From the NCBI RefSeq assembly GCF_020497125.1, contig NC_059073.1, positions 9,073,225 through 9,137,224 of the forward strand: 64,000 bases of DNA, given 5' to 3'. The number at the start of each line of letters is the position of its first letter. Position 1 is the stretch's first letter. The notes under the pieces were generated by a model that saw nothing but the letters and a program-made list of their open reading frames with translations, was not told the origin of the DNA and did no database searches. This DNA comes from Mauremys mutica. Taxonomy: Eukaryota; Chordata; Testudines; Geoemydidae. This document shows, in pieces, positions 29,925 through 41,210 of the stretch. The position numbers were made by a program, and so were the translations under genes.

Positions 29925-30105
29925 GAGGATACCTGTCTGTCCAGGCACCCCGATCGACCCCGGATGGCGGGAGCCAGTGGACGGAGCCCCAGACCGGCAG
30001 CGGGCTGAGCCACTCACCCTGCTGCTGATCTGGGGCTCCATCCAACAGCCCCATTCAGCCCACTGCTGATTTTTCCCCGTGGAGGCTCCAGCCCTGGAGC
30101 ACCCA
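29925..30105. mobile_element. GC-rich palindromic MITE fragment
   Basis: CCCCAGACCGGCAGCGGGCTGA and an inverted AGCCCACTGCTGATT-type copy, with CTGATCTGGGGCTCC, form imperfect inverted repeats. This is typical of a GC-rich MITE seen in turtles. Termini are not found. Confidence 0.4.
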
Positions 30106-30120
30106 CAGAGTCGGGGTCTA

Positions 30121-30450
30121 TGCTTGTGGGAAATTCTGACATTTTGAAATTTATTTCTATCCCAAACCCTGACAAAACTGAAATCTCAAATTTTGGTGGA
30201 ATGGAAATTCTGAAAAAAAAATGGGAAAATTGAAACAATCTTATCAAAACATGTTTCTATAAGGCGTAAACATTATAATATAATAGATGCAATGAGAAAA
30301 TCAAAACAAAATACCCCGTTTCAATATCAACTTGGTCAAACATTTTTCTCCAGGGAATTTTATCAAAATTAACAAGCTGTTGTGAAACATTTCCATTGAG
30401 ATGAAACACAGGTTTCCAACAGAATGTCAGACATTTTTCAACCCCCGTGA
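30121..30450. mobile_element. A/T-rich MITE family, copy 4
   Basis: It begins GCTTGTGGGAAATTCTGACA and ends near GACATTTTTCAACCCCCGTGA. The interior is dominated by AAAATTTT, TTGAAAC and self-complementary words. Confidence 0.45.
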
Positions 30451-30559
30451 CTCGCAGCTCAACAGGTGCTGTGGTTTAATAGAGGACGGCATCTTTCCTG
30501 AACCGTCTAAGCAAGAAGGCTGCCTAGCTAAGCAGCAAGAAGGATGCAACTGAGCAAAA

Positions 30560-30690
30560 TGAAAATTTAGGCTAATATCAGGAAATGTTTTCTAGTACAG
30601 TGATGGCTCCTAGACTCTCAAGTGGTGTGAAGTGGTGGAAGATGGATGGCTTAAATCATTTCAAACTTCACTGGATAAACAATGGAGAAA
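30560..30690 (+). mobile_element. CR1 LINE fragment
   Basis: GGCTAATATCAGGAAATGTT ... GTGGTGTGAAGTGGTGGAAG ... CTTCACTGGATAAAC follows the CR1 C-terminal coding order (FRKCF..LV.W..SL). It is diverged and lacks the 3' end. Confidence 0.5.
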
Positions 30691-31478
30691 AATCCATGTT
30701 GATCAAGGAGATGGACAATACAACTAAGCTGTCTTCCCTATCTCTACTTCCTATGTTTCTACAGTCTAATTAAACTCCTCCCTGCTAATTCACAGCAGGT
30801 GGATAGTTATTATGTTTGAATTGCATGTACTTGCCCATAAATTCCTATGCAATCAACATTACAATCATTGTAAGTATAAATGTTTTGCCTGCCTGGGATA
30901 GTCTCTCTCTCTCTTGCTGTTGCTGAGGCTATTTACAGCCTGTTAGCAGATGACACTACATTTCCTGATGCTCTTTTATGCTACAGAAATATCTGCTTGT
31001 GGCACTTAAATGATATTCTTCTGGTAATGTAACAGTAAAAAGGTTCTGAACTGAAACGGCCAGTGATTGAAAGGGGGGTTGGAAAAGCAAACAAGGCTGG
31101 CTCCACGTCCTGTTTCATTTCCATTCAGCAACTCCACCTTCAGAGGTGCTGGAGACTGTGGTTAACTCAGTGCAGCTACCGCAGGATGTGAAGAGAAAGG
31201 AAGGAGCTTTCTGCTCCATATTGCAGGCACAATCTTAGCCCTTGAACTCCCAGAACATGAGAACTTGGGTACTCTAGAGGCAACAGTAGATGTAGCCATC
31301 ACACCCATCTAATTTCCGCACTAGCCAGGAGAACTGAGGAATTACATTGCAGAGCTCCTGTTGCAAACTACTGAATGGTGTGGCAATGTTAACTTACAGT
31401 AGGTGCAGTTGTCCACTTGGATAGCCACTACCTAGGGGGAAGAACATCATGTAAGCCTGACATCTTGATTCTCTACAA
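30691..31478. other. unannotated stretch
   Basis: No gene or confident repeat recognised. Confidence 0.4.
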
Positions 31479-31746
31479 CAGGGATGGACAAACTTTTTGG
31501 CCCAAGGGCCACATCGGGGTTGCAAAACTGGATGGAGGGCTGGGTAGGGAAGGCTGTGCCTCCCCTGCCCCCTATCTGCCCCCTCCCACTTCCCACCCCC
31601 TGACTGCCCGCCTCAGAACCCCCAGACCATCCAACACCCCCCCGCTCCTTGTCCCCTAAGTGCCCCCTCCCAGGACCCTCTGCCCCTAACTGCCGAGCAG
31701 AGCATGCGGAGCAGCATGTCTGGCTGCTGCGCCAGCCAGAGCCAGA
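31479..31746 (+). mobile_element. hAT-type MITE fragment
   Basis: The left end CAGGGATGGACAAACTTTTT, then GGCCCAAGGGCCACATC, is a hAT terminus I recognise from vertebrate MITEs. A C-rich CCCCCTGACTGCCC-type interior follows. The right terminus is missing; it runs into the A/T-rich element at 31747. Confidence 0.6.
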
Positions 31747-32069
31747 CATGCTAGAGCTAGTTGGGAATTTTTGGACAAACATTTCTTCATCAAAAAGTGC
31801 CCATTCACCAAAACTGAAACTTTTTCCAGGAAAGGGTCAGTTTCGACAAATTTCTCAACTCAAGACATGTTTGAAAAAAAAATTGAAGTTTCAAAACTGG
31901 CGAAATGTCCCACTTAACATTTTTGAAATAAAGACCTCTGGTTTTCTGGTTCAGAACAACTTTTCGTTTAGAAACGTAAACTAATTAGAGTAAAAAAAAA
32001 AGTTGACAAATGGCTGAAATTGAAACAAAATGTTTCAAAATAATCAAAATTAATTATTTCGATTGACTT

Positions 32070-33466
32070 GCATTGACTGCTGCAAATCCTACCTCGACAC
32101 CTCAACGTGGTGCAGCGGTGACCCTGGCTGTTTGATGTATTCTCCGGCAGGTCTAACCATGCTATCAAAGTGTCAGACTGTGAGCCCAGCGAGAGGGTTG
32201 CTTCCTCTGCGGAGGGGCGTAAAATCCCTCTTTCTGAGGCTGTAAGCTAGCTAAATTGAGGAGGTAAATGCGCCACTGACAGCCCAGCCAGTAAGTGGCT
32301 GAAAATAATGGCTAAAACAACACAGAAAACCAAGTCTCAGTTCTCTGCACATCTCTCGATCCCCACTCTGGAGGCAGTGAGGTATTCGATCGACGAGAGG
32401 CTGAAAAGAATCTCAGGTGCTAGGTTGCCAAAAGGAAACCGGACAACTCTCTCAGTGTGCACTTATAACTGCAGAACACTGATGAGAGAGGAATCAATAA
32501 ACCATCTAATGGAAGAAAAGGCAAAAATAGCCTGCGATGTGCTGGGTGTTTGTGAAACACGACAAAAGAAGGAGATGGAGGTCAGCTGGAGGGATGGAAG
32601 CACGGTCATTCTAGGAAAAGGAGAAGGCACGAGGACAGTTGGAGGAGTTGGATTCATCATAAACAAGGAATGGTCTTCGAAAATTATCTCATGCCATTTG
32701 AAGTTATTGCATATTGGGGTGCTTTACCTCCGATTGAACCAAAACAGAACCCTCAAAATCATCTAGATCTACACTCCCACAAGTGCATGCGAAGATGATG
32801 ATGATGTGGAAAGATTCTATTCGGAGCTGGAGGAAACCCTCACTCAAAGTTCCACACATACGATTGCAATGGGAGATTTTAACACCAAGGTTGGAAGAGG
32901 GAGAGAGGGCGAAAAGTTCATAGGTAGGTACGGTATCGGAGAACAAAACATGCGAGGAGAACAACTAGCTATATTGGCAGAGACAAGGAGAATGTTCATT
33001 GGTAACACCTGGTTTTGAAAGAAGGCCAACAGGAGATGGACTTGGATCACACCGAACATGAAGACAAAGAATGAAATCGATTACTTTCTGATGGATAGAT
33101 GACGCATTGTGCAGGATATTTCAGTAATGCCATCATTTAACATCGGTAGTCATCATCGCCTACTGAGAGTCAGACTCATGTTCACTGTGAAGGTGGAGAA
33201 AAAGGCACTGTGTATGGCGAACAGAAGGCACCAACCGGTAGCTTTCAACAAGGAAATCCTGAAGGAAAACATTTCCAGGGAATACTGGAGCCTCCTGGAT
33301 GACTGCGACGACGATTATGAGAACTTCAGCAAGAGACTGGAATGGTGCGTGAAATCAGCTGAGCGTGAAAGACCAAAAAGAGCTAGCAGAAGAATCTCGG
33401 AGAATACAAAGTCCTTATTGGAGAAGAGGAGCAAAATGAAAAGAAATGGCAGTGACAGGCATTGAA
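32070..33466 (+). mobile_element. RTE-clade LINE, 5' part (endonuclease region)
   Basis: A 5' untranslated region of about 240 bases (TACCTCGACACCTCAACGTG onward) is followed by a long frame coding an APE-type endonuclease. The reverse transcriptase is absent, and the element stops abruptly at 33466. It is inserted in, or flanked by, the two halves of an A/T-rich MITE. Having the 5' end without the 3' end is unusual for a LINE, so a later deletion of the 3' part is likely. Confidence 0.75.
32308..33465 (+). pseudogene. RTE LINE ORF: APE endonuclease, broken by three in-frame stops
   Basis: One frame of 386 codons with no frameshift. The APE motifs are visible: TYNCRTL (residues 52-58), VCETR (81-85), YTPTSA (155-160), GDFN (189-192), RRWTW (242-246) and the C-terminal GSHHRLL (280-286). 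The last is normally SDH, so the aspartate has become histidine at 282. In-frame stops are TAG at 32764, TGA at 33016 and TGA at 33100. The family uses this domain to nick target DNA. The ATG at 32308 is the natural start candidate after the 5' leader. The clade was assigned by resemblance; no search was run. Confidence 0.75.
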
Positions 33467-33833
33467 GGTTGTTGTTGTTTTCCTTCAGACTTTCAGGTTT
33501 GTGAACACATTCAAGATTTTGACTTTCTGTCATGGTTTGGGATGTGAACATTTTTCAAAACATTCAATATTTTCACAGGAAGGGAAAACTTTTCCCACCC
33601 ACTTCTAATTTCTTTTGGTTTGGGAGAATCTGCCACAGAGCCAGAACTCTTTGCTTCCTCACCTCTCCTTTTTTCTGGATCTGCAGATCTGTGTTCCCCC
33701 ACCACCTGGCGGTCATGGTCCTATTGTGCCAGGGATTGTACAGACACCGAGTAGAGGAACACCTGAAATAGGCATTGGAAGACCTTGTCTTAATGCACAC
33801 GTCATCGCCTCTTTGGACACTGACCCATAGCTA

Positions 33834-34672
33834 CAGTAACCCCTCAAAGTCGTCCCGGTTAATGTTGTTTCGTTGTTACGTTGCTGATCAATTAGAGAAC
33901 ATGCTCATTTAAAGTTGTGCAATGCTCCTTTATAACGTTGTTTGGCAGCCACCTGCTTTGTCCACCGCTTGCAGAAAGAGCAGCCTGTTGCAGCTGGCTG
34001 GTGGGGGCTTGGAACCAGTGTGTATGAGCAGTCCCCCATCAGCTCCCTGCTCCCCTAAGTTCCCTGTGTGGCAGCTGCCCAGCAGGCTATCAGTTGCCTG
34101 CATTTCAGCTGTCCCTCCCCTCACTGCCATGTGCTTCTCCTGCCATCTGCCTGGGAGCTGCTCCTGGGAGCCTCCTGCTTGCTGGCGTGGGGGGGGGTGG
34201 GAAGAGGGGTGCTAATGTCAGGGTGTCTCCCTCTGCCGATCCTGCCCCCCAATTTACCCCATCTCCATAGAGCAGGGGGGCAGAAATGACAGGACAGGGC
34301 TCAGGATGGAGGGAGCTTGCTGGCAGCAGCTGCTGTCTCAACTTGCTGATCTACTTAAAAAGACAATGTACTTAGAGTGGCCTCAGCATACTTAAAGGGG
34401 CAATGTGCATCTCTCTCCCCCACACACAAGGTGTGTGTCTCTGTCTCTGTCTGCCATGCTGTCTCCCCTCCCTCCATTTGTGCTGCCTTGTAGAGTGTGA
34501 GGCTAATTAACAACAATGTGTTAACCCTTGAGGGCTCAGCTGAGTGCTAGTTCATCATTCAGCACTAAGGCATTCCCTGGGAATATTCTACCCTCTGACT
34601 CCACCACCTCAACCAAGTTTCACAATCATCATTGCTGTGTACAGTATTAAATTGTTTGTTTAAAACTTATAC

Positions 34673-34703
<31 letters not shown>

Positions 34704-34854
34704 TAGTCTTTTGTCTGATGAAAAATATTTCCCTGGAACCTAACCCCCCCTATTTACATTAATTCTTATGGGGAAATTGGATTTGCTTAACATCGTTTCG
34801 CTTAACGTTGCTTTTCTCAGGAACATAACTACAACGTTAAGCAAGGAGTTACTG
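33834..34854. mobile_element. mariner-like MITE with TA target duplication
   Basis: Termini CAGTAACCCCTCAAAGTCG and, reversed, CAGTAACTCCTTGCTTAACG are flanked by TA on both sides (33832-33833 and 34855-34856). Subterminal GTTGTTTCGTTGTTACGTTG and CATCGTTTCGCTTAACGTTG are related. TA duplication and a CAGT start fit the Tc1/mariner (pogo/Tigger-like) group. There is no transposase frame. A (TG)n(TA)n microsatellite lies inside at 34673-34704. Confidence 0.65.
34673..34704 (+). repeat. (TG)n(TA)n microsatellite
   Basis: About nine TG units followed by six TA units. Confidence 0.9.
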
Positions 34855-35404
34855 TACTAGTGGTGGATGTTGCTAAAAAACCTCAGCTCCGATTGAGGCA
34901 CTTCATCTCGCTAAGGAGTCACAGGCCCTTGTCCTCCCGCCAACTGTTCCAACCTGCTTCAGAAAGAGAGGGTTAGCGTCAGCAACACAAAACAATGGCC
35001 TGGCGGACGTTGATGTGCTGGATGATGTTTCTGTTCCTGCCAATCTAACAGCAGAGAGGCATGATTTTAAGTATGGTTACGAGGCTGCATGCAAAACTGG
35101 GAAGGATTTACAAGTGGAATGGCAAACAGTCGCTGTTCTCCTAAGATTTCCTAAGTTTGCTCTAAACTTTCTGGGGCACCATACAGTGTCTCTATTACCA
35201 TGCACTATGTCTGGTTTTCACCTTTTAGTATTGAAAGTTAATAAGCAGTTAACAGACTCACAACTATTACACCGTGCAACGTATCATTATTTCACCCTTG
35301 TTTTCCTATGAATCCCCCTGACAAGAGTTTCTTCCGCATATTGGCAACTTCCTGATAATTGCAACTTTTTTGCTGGGAACTGAGAGATTGCTATAAAGTG
35401 AAAT
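34855..35404. other. unannotated stretch
   Basis: No recognisable gene. The 98-codon frame at 35015-35311 has no family features. Confidence 0.4.
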
Positions 35405-35545
35405 CTACTGTATTAGTACTGCCATATTATAGCTGGAGAACCGAGGCACAGAAAGAATAAATGATTTGTCCAAGGCCACACAGGAAAGCTGTGGCAGAGG
35501 CAGAAATTGATCACCTAAGTGCTCTGATAGGACAACATGTCTCAT
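35405..35545 (-). mobile_element. MIR-like SINE (minus)
   Basis: ATTATAGCTGGAGAACCGAG, GGCACAGAAAGAATAAATGA, TTTGTCCAAGGCCACACAGG and GGCAGAGGCAGAAATTGATC are the reverse MIR core. Confidence 0.7.
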
Positions 35546-36315
35546 GCTGAATAGGGCAGAAAAGAAGTATTGCTAATCTGTTTCTTCGGAATGCTATAAA
35601 TTCCTGATTTGTTTTCCATCCTCTTCCTTTCTTTTTGAACAAAAACTTGAGAGTTTGGCCTTACATTAATTTGATGATGTGCCTTAAAAAAAGATGCCCT
35701 GTGCCTTTTTTCACATAGAATCTGGAAATGTAGTTACAAGTAAGCAGGATCCTGCGGTCCTTTTGGTGCAAAACTCATTATTCGGAGTTTAGAACTCAAC
35801 AGATCCAGATCAAACACAACACACACACACAAAAAAAGGGCTTCTGTTCTCCCACATCCAGGGTGAATTGGCATGGAAAGGAAGAACTCTGGGTCAGAGC
35901 ATGCTCATTAGCTTTGCAGATTAGTAGGCATAGCATTGCGCCGTCTGAAATGAAATAAGGTTAAAATGTGCCCATTTAATTAGATTCTCCTGTGCTGAGG
36001 AAACTAGTTTGTAGTGAGACTGTCAAAATATTAACTGCAATTAGATAGACTTAGACTCATTCAAAGCAAATTGGACAAATTAAAGGGTTTTGAAGGTCTG
36101 TGTGAAAACTATTCTTTTAACTGTATAATACTTGTGTGTCAAGGTGCGGGGAAAATGCACTTCACTGAAAAAGGTCCAGGCGCTTTATGAGATCAAATCA
36201 GAATTTTTAAACTCACTCAACCTCCCGAATGCAGGAGTCTGTCATGTTTGGAGCAACACTAGTTATGACTTTCACTCTCTTTTTGATAAGGAAGCTGTTA
36301 ACACTCAGATACGTA
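35546..36315. other. unannotated stretch
   Basis: No gene or confident repeat. A short ACACACACAC run is at 35820-35830. Confidence 0.4.
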
Positions 36316-36481
36316 GGGCTTGTCTACATGAACAATTAGGCTGAGGCAAGCTGGGGTGTGAATCTTCCCTGCACTGTGACTGATGCATGTGAACAGTGTT
36401 TTAGAGCGCTTTGATGTACTCCTCTTTGGGATTAGCTCAAATGAACTAATGCACTGCTTAATTGTTCGTGTGGACAAGCCC
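36316..36481. mobile_element. short TIR MITE, GGGCTTGTCTACA termini
   Basis: GGGCTTGTCTACATGAACAA at the left and TTGTTCGTGTGGACAAGCCC at the right form a 20-bp inverted repeat with two mismatches. The total length is 166 bases. No coding. The terminus belongs to the same TGTCTACAC group as the elements at 3115, 6365, 18529 and 28630. Confidence 0.8.
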
Positions 36482-36589
36482 ATAAGGTGATGAGGGTCAT
36501 ATGAATAGATGGTCAGATACAGTATGTACAAAAATGACAAATATGGTAGCTAGACAGATCATGTTATTATTTCTCTTTGGTGGTAGTGC
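36482..36589. other. unannotated short stretch
   Basis: Nothing recognised. Confidence 0.4.
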
Positions 36590-36780
36590 CGAGGATACCC
36601 AGTCTCGGACTAGAACCCAATTGTGTTGGGCATTATACAAACCCAGAACAAAAAGAAAGTTCCTGCCCTGAAGAGCTGAAAATTTAAGCATAAGACACGA
36701 GCCAACAGTGGGTACAAACAAGGTAACACAGACAACTTTCCCAACCTTTCCAGGCAACTGTACCAGGTCTCTCAACTTCT
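36590..36780 (-). mobile_element. MIR-like SINE tail region (minus)
   Basis: TAGTGCCGAGGATACCCAGT, then CCCAATTGTGTTGGGCATTA and TACAAACCCAGAACAAAAAG, match the tail block of the SINE at 52818-53090 and 54590-54725. Confidence 0.55.
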
Positions 36781-37694
36781 TACCCTCCTGATTCCACAGC
36801 CTGTGGCCTCTTCCACTGCTTATCTTGGGCCCCAGTTCAGCAAAGCATCAAAGCACATGCCTGAGTGCTTTGATGAATTGTGGCTGTAGAGATGAATTTC
36901 AGGTTCCAGGCCGGGCGCAACGTCATGTCCTGCCTCCTCATCCACTGTGTGCAATCGGCAGGAAGTGCTCCAAATCCCAGTGCATGACAGCTTATTCAGG
37001 CGCCGTTGGAGGACAAGGTTGAGTCTAACTGGCTTGGAGTTGGGAAGCAATGGTGCGTGGTGATTCCTCTCTTCTGCATTCCTGATCCTTCCCTCTGTCT
37101 CTCGGGACTAATCATCATCATCATCAGTTTCCTTCCCATTGAGGGTCTCTTCCCTGCTCTCTGAGGACACACTGTCTTGTTCACCTATGTATGTCCTAGA
37201 GATAGGAGGTCCAGAGAAGTCTGCCAATCACTACAATCCAAGGAAGTTGTGCAGTGGGTACAGGATTTCCTTTCCAATGACCCCCTGAGCTCTCCTTGGC
37301 CAAGACTGGCTCAAAAGATGGGGGTCCATGGCTCCAGATCTCTCTCCTTCCCCCACTCCAATCCACACCAAGTGCCTGCAAGAGTTTCTGCACAAGCCAA
37401 TGGTAGAAGAGCCTCTGACATCCCAGCATAGAGCGTGGCCCCAGTCAAGGATAGTCCAGGTTCCAGAATGATTCAGAACTCTGCTGAGATGGCCAGCAAG
37501 AGGGGCCAATTGGTACCAAACGTGATGGTGGATTTTGTGATGTGCCCATTTGCAACACGGGAGGCCAAGTATGGGTTGGACCTAGACATTGAGATGTCTT
37601 CCCACCCTTCGATTTGGGCTAGCTCTTCACTGCCAGCGAAGGTGTGCTTTTACTGCAAGAGGATAATAATAAATAATAAATAACAATGAATAAC
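36781..37694. other. unannotated stretch
   Basis: No gene or confident repeat. Frames under 95 codons occur on both strands and have no family features. Confidence 0.4.
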
Positions 37695-37881
37695 TACTAC
37701 CCAGCTCTCTTCATCAGCAGCTCTCCAAGGGCTTCAAAAGGGAGCGCAGGGTCATTATACCCATTTTACAGATGGGGAAACTAAGGCACAAAGTGGTCCA
37801 GTAATTTGCCCAAGGTTAGAGTTGGGAATAAAACCCAGGTCTCCTGAGTTCCAGTCCAGTGCTCTGTTCATTAGCCTAAAA
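37695..37881 (-). mobile_element. MIR-like SINE (minus), interrupted on its right by a hAT MITE
   Basis: CATTATACCCATTTTACAGA, TGGGGAAACTAAGGCACAAA, TTTGCCCAAGGTTAGAG and ACCCAGGTCTCCTGAGTTCC are the reverse core and head. The hAT element at 37882-38483 inserted at its right edge and duplicated GCCTAAAA. Confidence 0.75.
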
Positions 37882-38483
37882 CATTGGTTCCCAAACTGGG
37901 GGGGGGGCGCCACTCTAGGGGGGCATGAAGAAATTCCAAGGGGGGGCATGAGGCTGCGCGGCCCTTGAGCTCCGGCCTGGGAGGCTAGCTCCTGACCCCG
38001 TCCCCCCTTCCCGCAGCCACAGTGCAGTGCGGCAAGCACAGCTTGTGCTGGCCCACTCCCAGGCTTTCCAATAAGCTCTGAGCAGCCTGGTAAGGGGGTG
38101 GGGAGCAGGGGGAGGAGGGGATGGAAAGGGGGCAGGAGGTCCCAGGGGTAGTCAGGGGATAGGGAGTGGTTGGATGGGGCATGGGTTCTGGGGGGGCGGT
38201 CATGAGACAGGGATCGGGGGCTGGATAGGCGTGGAAGTCCCAGGGGGCCTGTCAGGGGTTGCGGGTGTGGATAGGGGTCAGGGCAATCAGGAGACAGGGA
38301 GCAGGGAGGGTTGGATAGGGGGTGTGATACCAGGGATGGCGGTTAGGGGCAGGGCATCCCAGGAGGGGGTAGTCAGGGGACAAGGATGGGGGGGTTAGAT
38401 GATGGTAAAGGAGAGGTGTGGGGCGTGAGGGTTTCACAAAAATTAAAAAGGGGGCGTGATGCCGAAAAGTTTGGGAACCACAG
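37882..38483. mobile_element. hAT MITE with perfect 8-bp target duplication
   Basis: Termini CATTGGTTCCCAAACTGGGG and, at the right, AAAAGTTTGGGAACCACAG. The flanks are GCCTAAAA at 37874-37881 and 38484-38491. The interior is very G-rich with recurring GGATAGGGGGT, TCAGGGGACA and AGGAGACAGGGA words, a degenerate minisatellite. No transposase, so it is a non-autonomous hAT element. Confidence 0.85.
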
Positions 38484-38529
38484 GCCTAAAACTAGCTATC
38501 TCACTGTGAAATCCTAAAAGAGCCAATCC

Positions 38530-39072
38530 GCTGCAGGTTTTCACTTCAGTGTAGCTAGTTGGGTTCAACCCCAGCTTGAGGGAGCGGGATATAGCGTTAA
38601 TCTCAACTAGCTACATTGGCTGAAAAACTGCATGTGCCTTGTCTTCACTACAGAGGCAATTTAACGTCTCCTGGGGCCCTGGGTCAGAGCAAGTGGGGGG
38701 GGAGCCCGGTGCCAGAACCATGGCCGTGCCCACCCCTTCCACCTGCAGCCCCACCCCCACTCTGCCCCTTCCCCCATGGCCACGCCCCCATTCCATCCAT
38801 GGCCCTGCCCCATTCTGCCCTGTCCGCACAGCACCGCTCCCACACTGTGGTCCAGAGACCGGAGAAGCTCTTTGCCCCAGCCACAACCCTGGGGTCAGAG
38901 TGGGGGGAGATTTTTCCAAGGGCCCCAAATTGACCGGGGTCTCCGGACACAGGCCCCATGGGCCCTTGCAGTAATCCGCCACTGCTCCACTGGGATTTTT
39001 GCAGTGACATTGCTAAATTAAGTTAGCTGGCCTGACTCAAAACTTTTTGGCAGTGAAGACGGCGCTGGTGTC
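38530..39072. mobile_element. compound MITE with a nested C-rich element
   Basis: The first unit has arms GTGTAGCTAGTTGGGTTCAA (about 38551) and CTCAACTAGCTACATTGG (about 38602) with matching outer GCAGGTTTTCAC/AAAACTGCATG. CTTGTCTTCACTACAG (38640) pairs with GCAGTGAAGACGG (about 39051). A C-rich block (38672-38985) looks inserted between them. Boundaries are approximate. Confidence 0.45.
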
Positions 39073-39399
39073 TCCACACTCCGTGCAGCGTGAAGGAAGC
39101 TGACACTCCATCTGTTTATGCTATAGCTGCTCCGGCATTTCCCTGGCTTTGAAAGCTGAACTCCCCTTCAGGAAAATTAAACCAGTCCTAGGACTGGAAG
39201 GCACCTCTGGGTCAATGAGTCCAATTCCTTGCTATCGCTGGCCACCTCTTCAGTCAGGGGCCCATGCCACCTGCCATGTGTTGTTAGCAGCCTATCCATC
39301 TTCATTTATACAGCTGCTGAGAGCCCCCTCTCCCCCCACACCGTGGCATGTGCTCCACACTGTGGGAAAATCTGGTGTTGATCTTCATGTTTCATGTTT
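39073..39399. other. unannotated stretch
   Basis: Nothing recognised, apart from a possible CR1 scrap (GGACTGGAAGGCACCTCTGG) near 39191. Confidence 0.35.
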
Positions 39400-39515
39400 A
39401 TTATGGCAGTGCCTAGGGACCAGTCACGGTCTGGGCCCCTCTGTGCTAGACACTGTACAGAGTAGTAGGCACTCGTGCCTTAAAGAATTTACAATCCAAA
39501 TAATATGATCCTTTC
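39400..39515 (-). mobile_element. MIR-like SINE tail (minus)
   Basis: TTATGGCAGTGCCTAGGGAC, CCTCTGTGCTAGACACTGTA and AAAGAATTTACAATCCAAAT follow the SINE tail order. Confidence 0.65.
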
Positions 39516-41089
39516 TCTTTTTTTTTACATGCTTTAATGTGTAGTAAAATAGGTAACGGTATCAATTTGTATGCTACCATCATTGGCATCTGAGATAGAA
39601 CCCGTTGACGGGAATGGGGTAATTCAGAGCTATTGTTTCAGGCTCTCTGCAAACTCAGGCAGACTGAGTTATATTTGTTTTGCACTTCAAAGTTTTTCTT
39701 TGCAGCCATAAAAAGCTAACGCCTTAAACAAAAAAGCTGAGACTGGAGAACAGCCAGATCTGGGCCCTTCCACACCACTTCCACTGATACTTCTTCACCT
39801 CCCATCCTTTGGGAAACCCTCGTCTACCCTATGGGGAAAGGAGATTTCCGTCACCATCCCCATCAGCCTGGCGCCTCTTCCCAACACCACAAATTCACTG
39901 CCAAAAACATTCTTTCAGAGGATGCATTTGTCATGAATGTGCCAGCTGAAACAAACGACACTGGTATTTGGGTGAGACTAACTATCTCCTTAATCAAGCC
40001 ATAACGAGGAGAAGCGTTCAACCAATTTCTAATTTTGAAAAGAAGACTCATAGGGCCAGCTGCCTGGGGAAGCTGCCATTAATGCTTTGGCACAAGAAGG
40101 AGCAATCTGATGCCTACCCATGGGAGCAGCTGGTTTTTCTTCTCCAGGGCTGGCTTCTGCTGGGATACTATCAGCTGAGGATGCCTATGTTTGATTTCTA
40201 GCTAACTGCTCATCCCTTGTCAGTCTCTGCCTACGTCGTGGTGGTCAGACTGCAACCCACAGCACTGCTATGACTCAGAGATCCCAGCCAGGCATTGAGG
40301 GCCCCATCACTTCTTCCATGCCTAGCATGGAGTAGCCATCATGTCCCTGCCTGCTGCTTTGCGTCAGGGTGAGGACGGTTCAGCCCAGTGCCGCTGGGAC
40401 TCTGAGGAGGACAGGGATAGGTTATACAAGCCTTGCACTGACCAGGAAGGGGATAACGAGAGCCTGTTAGCTCAGTCAGCTCCTCCTGAGACACCTGTGA
40501 GAGGAGTCAAGCCTGGAGGGAGGGGGATTCTTGTGCTAGTTCCTTAACAGAAGGCCTGGTGGAGGACGGGCTGCAGAAAGGACTGGCTGGAGCCAGGATC
40601 TATCCAGAAACTGCCTGTTGCCAGAGTCTCCTTGGGGGAGGTAGGCCTGGCGTGGGACGTTAATATGTGCCACGCTTCCCACTGTATGTAGACACCATTT
40701 TCAGTGTGTTGCCCTGCCCAGGCCCTGCTTAAGTACAGCCACGGTAGCCAGTGGTCGCCAGCAATCAACCTGTGTTGACTTGACCCCACCAGTGCCCACA
40801 CAGGAGTTTGCCATGGGAGCCGAAGTGACCCAGTCACACAGCCATATCCCTCTTAGCTCATTTTAACCAGACTGGCTGAGAACTTTCCTCAGCCCTCTGT
40901 TCCCCTGAACAAGAGCTGGGGCTTCCTCCTTCCTTGCTGGTGCTAGGGGTGTGTGCGGTGCAAACAGTGACGGGGACCTGGCGATGGTGCCCAAGAATAT
41001 CTAGCCTGGTTCTGGGGTTTCACTGGACCAATATAACTGGCTCTTGTGTGCTGCAGTTGGGCTTCTTGGGAACAGCTCTTCACTTAAAG
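39516..41089. other. unannotated, mostly unique-looking
   Basis: No gene or confident repeat. Small frames are scattered on both strands without family resemblance. Confidence 0.4.
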
Positions 41090-41210
41090 CAGTGGTTCTC
41101 GACCAGGGGTACATGTACCCTGGAGGTACACAGAGGTCTTCCAGGGGGTGCATCAACTCATCTAGATATTTGCCTAGTTTTACAACAGGCTCCATAAAAA
41201 GCACTAGAGA
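41090..41210 (+). mobile_element. hAT element, 5' fragment
   Basis: It starts CAGTGGTTCTCGACCAGGGG and continues TACACAGAGGTCTTCCAGGG and TAGTTTTACAACAGGCTCC, as in a vertebrate hAT element I recognise. It is cut by the CR1 at 41211, and the remaining 3' part is missing. Confidence 0.7.

Larger units (their letters stand above)
31747..33612. mobile_element. A/T-rich MITE family, copy 5, split by RTE LINE
   Basis: The left part (31747-32065) begins AGAGCTAGTTGGGAATTTTT. The right part (33467-33612) ends AAAACTTTTCCCACCCACTTC, approximately its inverted complement. The RTE LINE at 32070-33466 lies between. This is the best view of the family's terminal inverted repeats. Confidence 0.5.

Noticed and set aside
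35015..35311. 98-codon plus-strand frame between a mariner-like MITE and a MIR
   Set aside because: No domain or family resemblance; length is within chance expectation for this composition.
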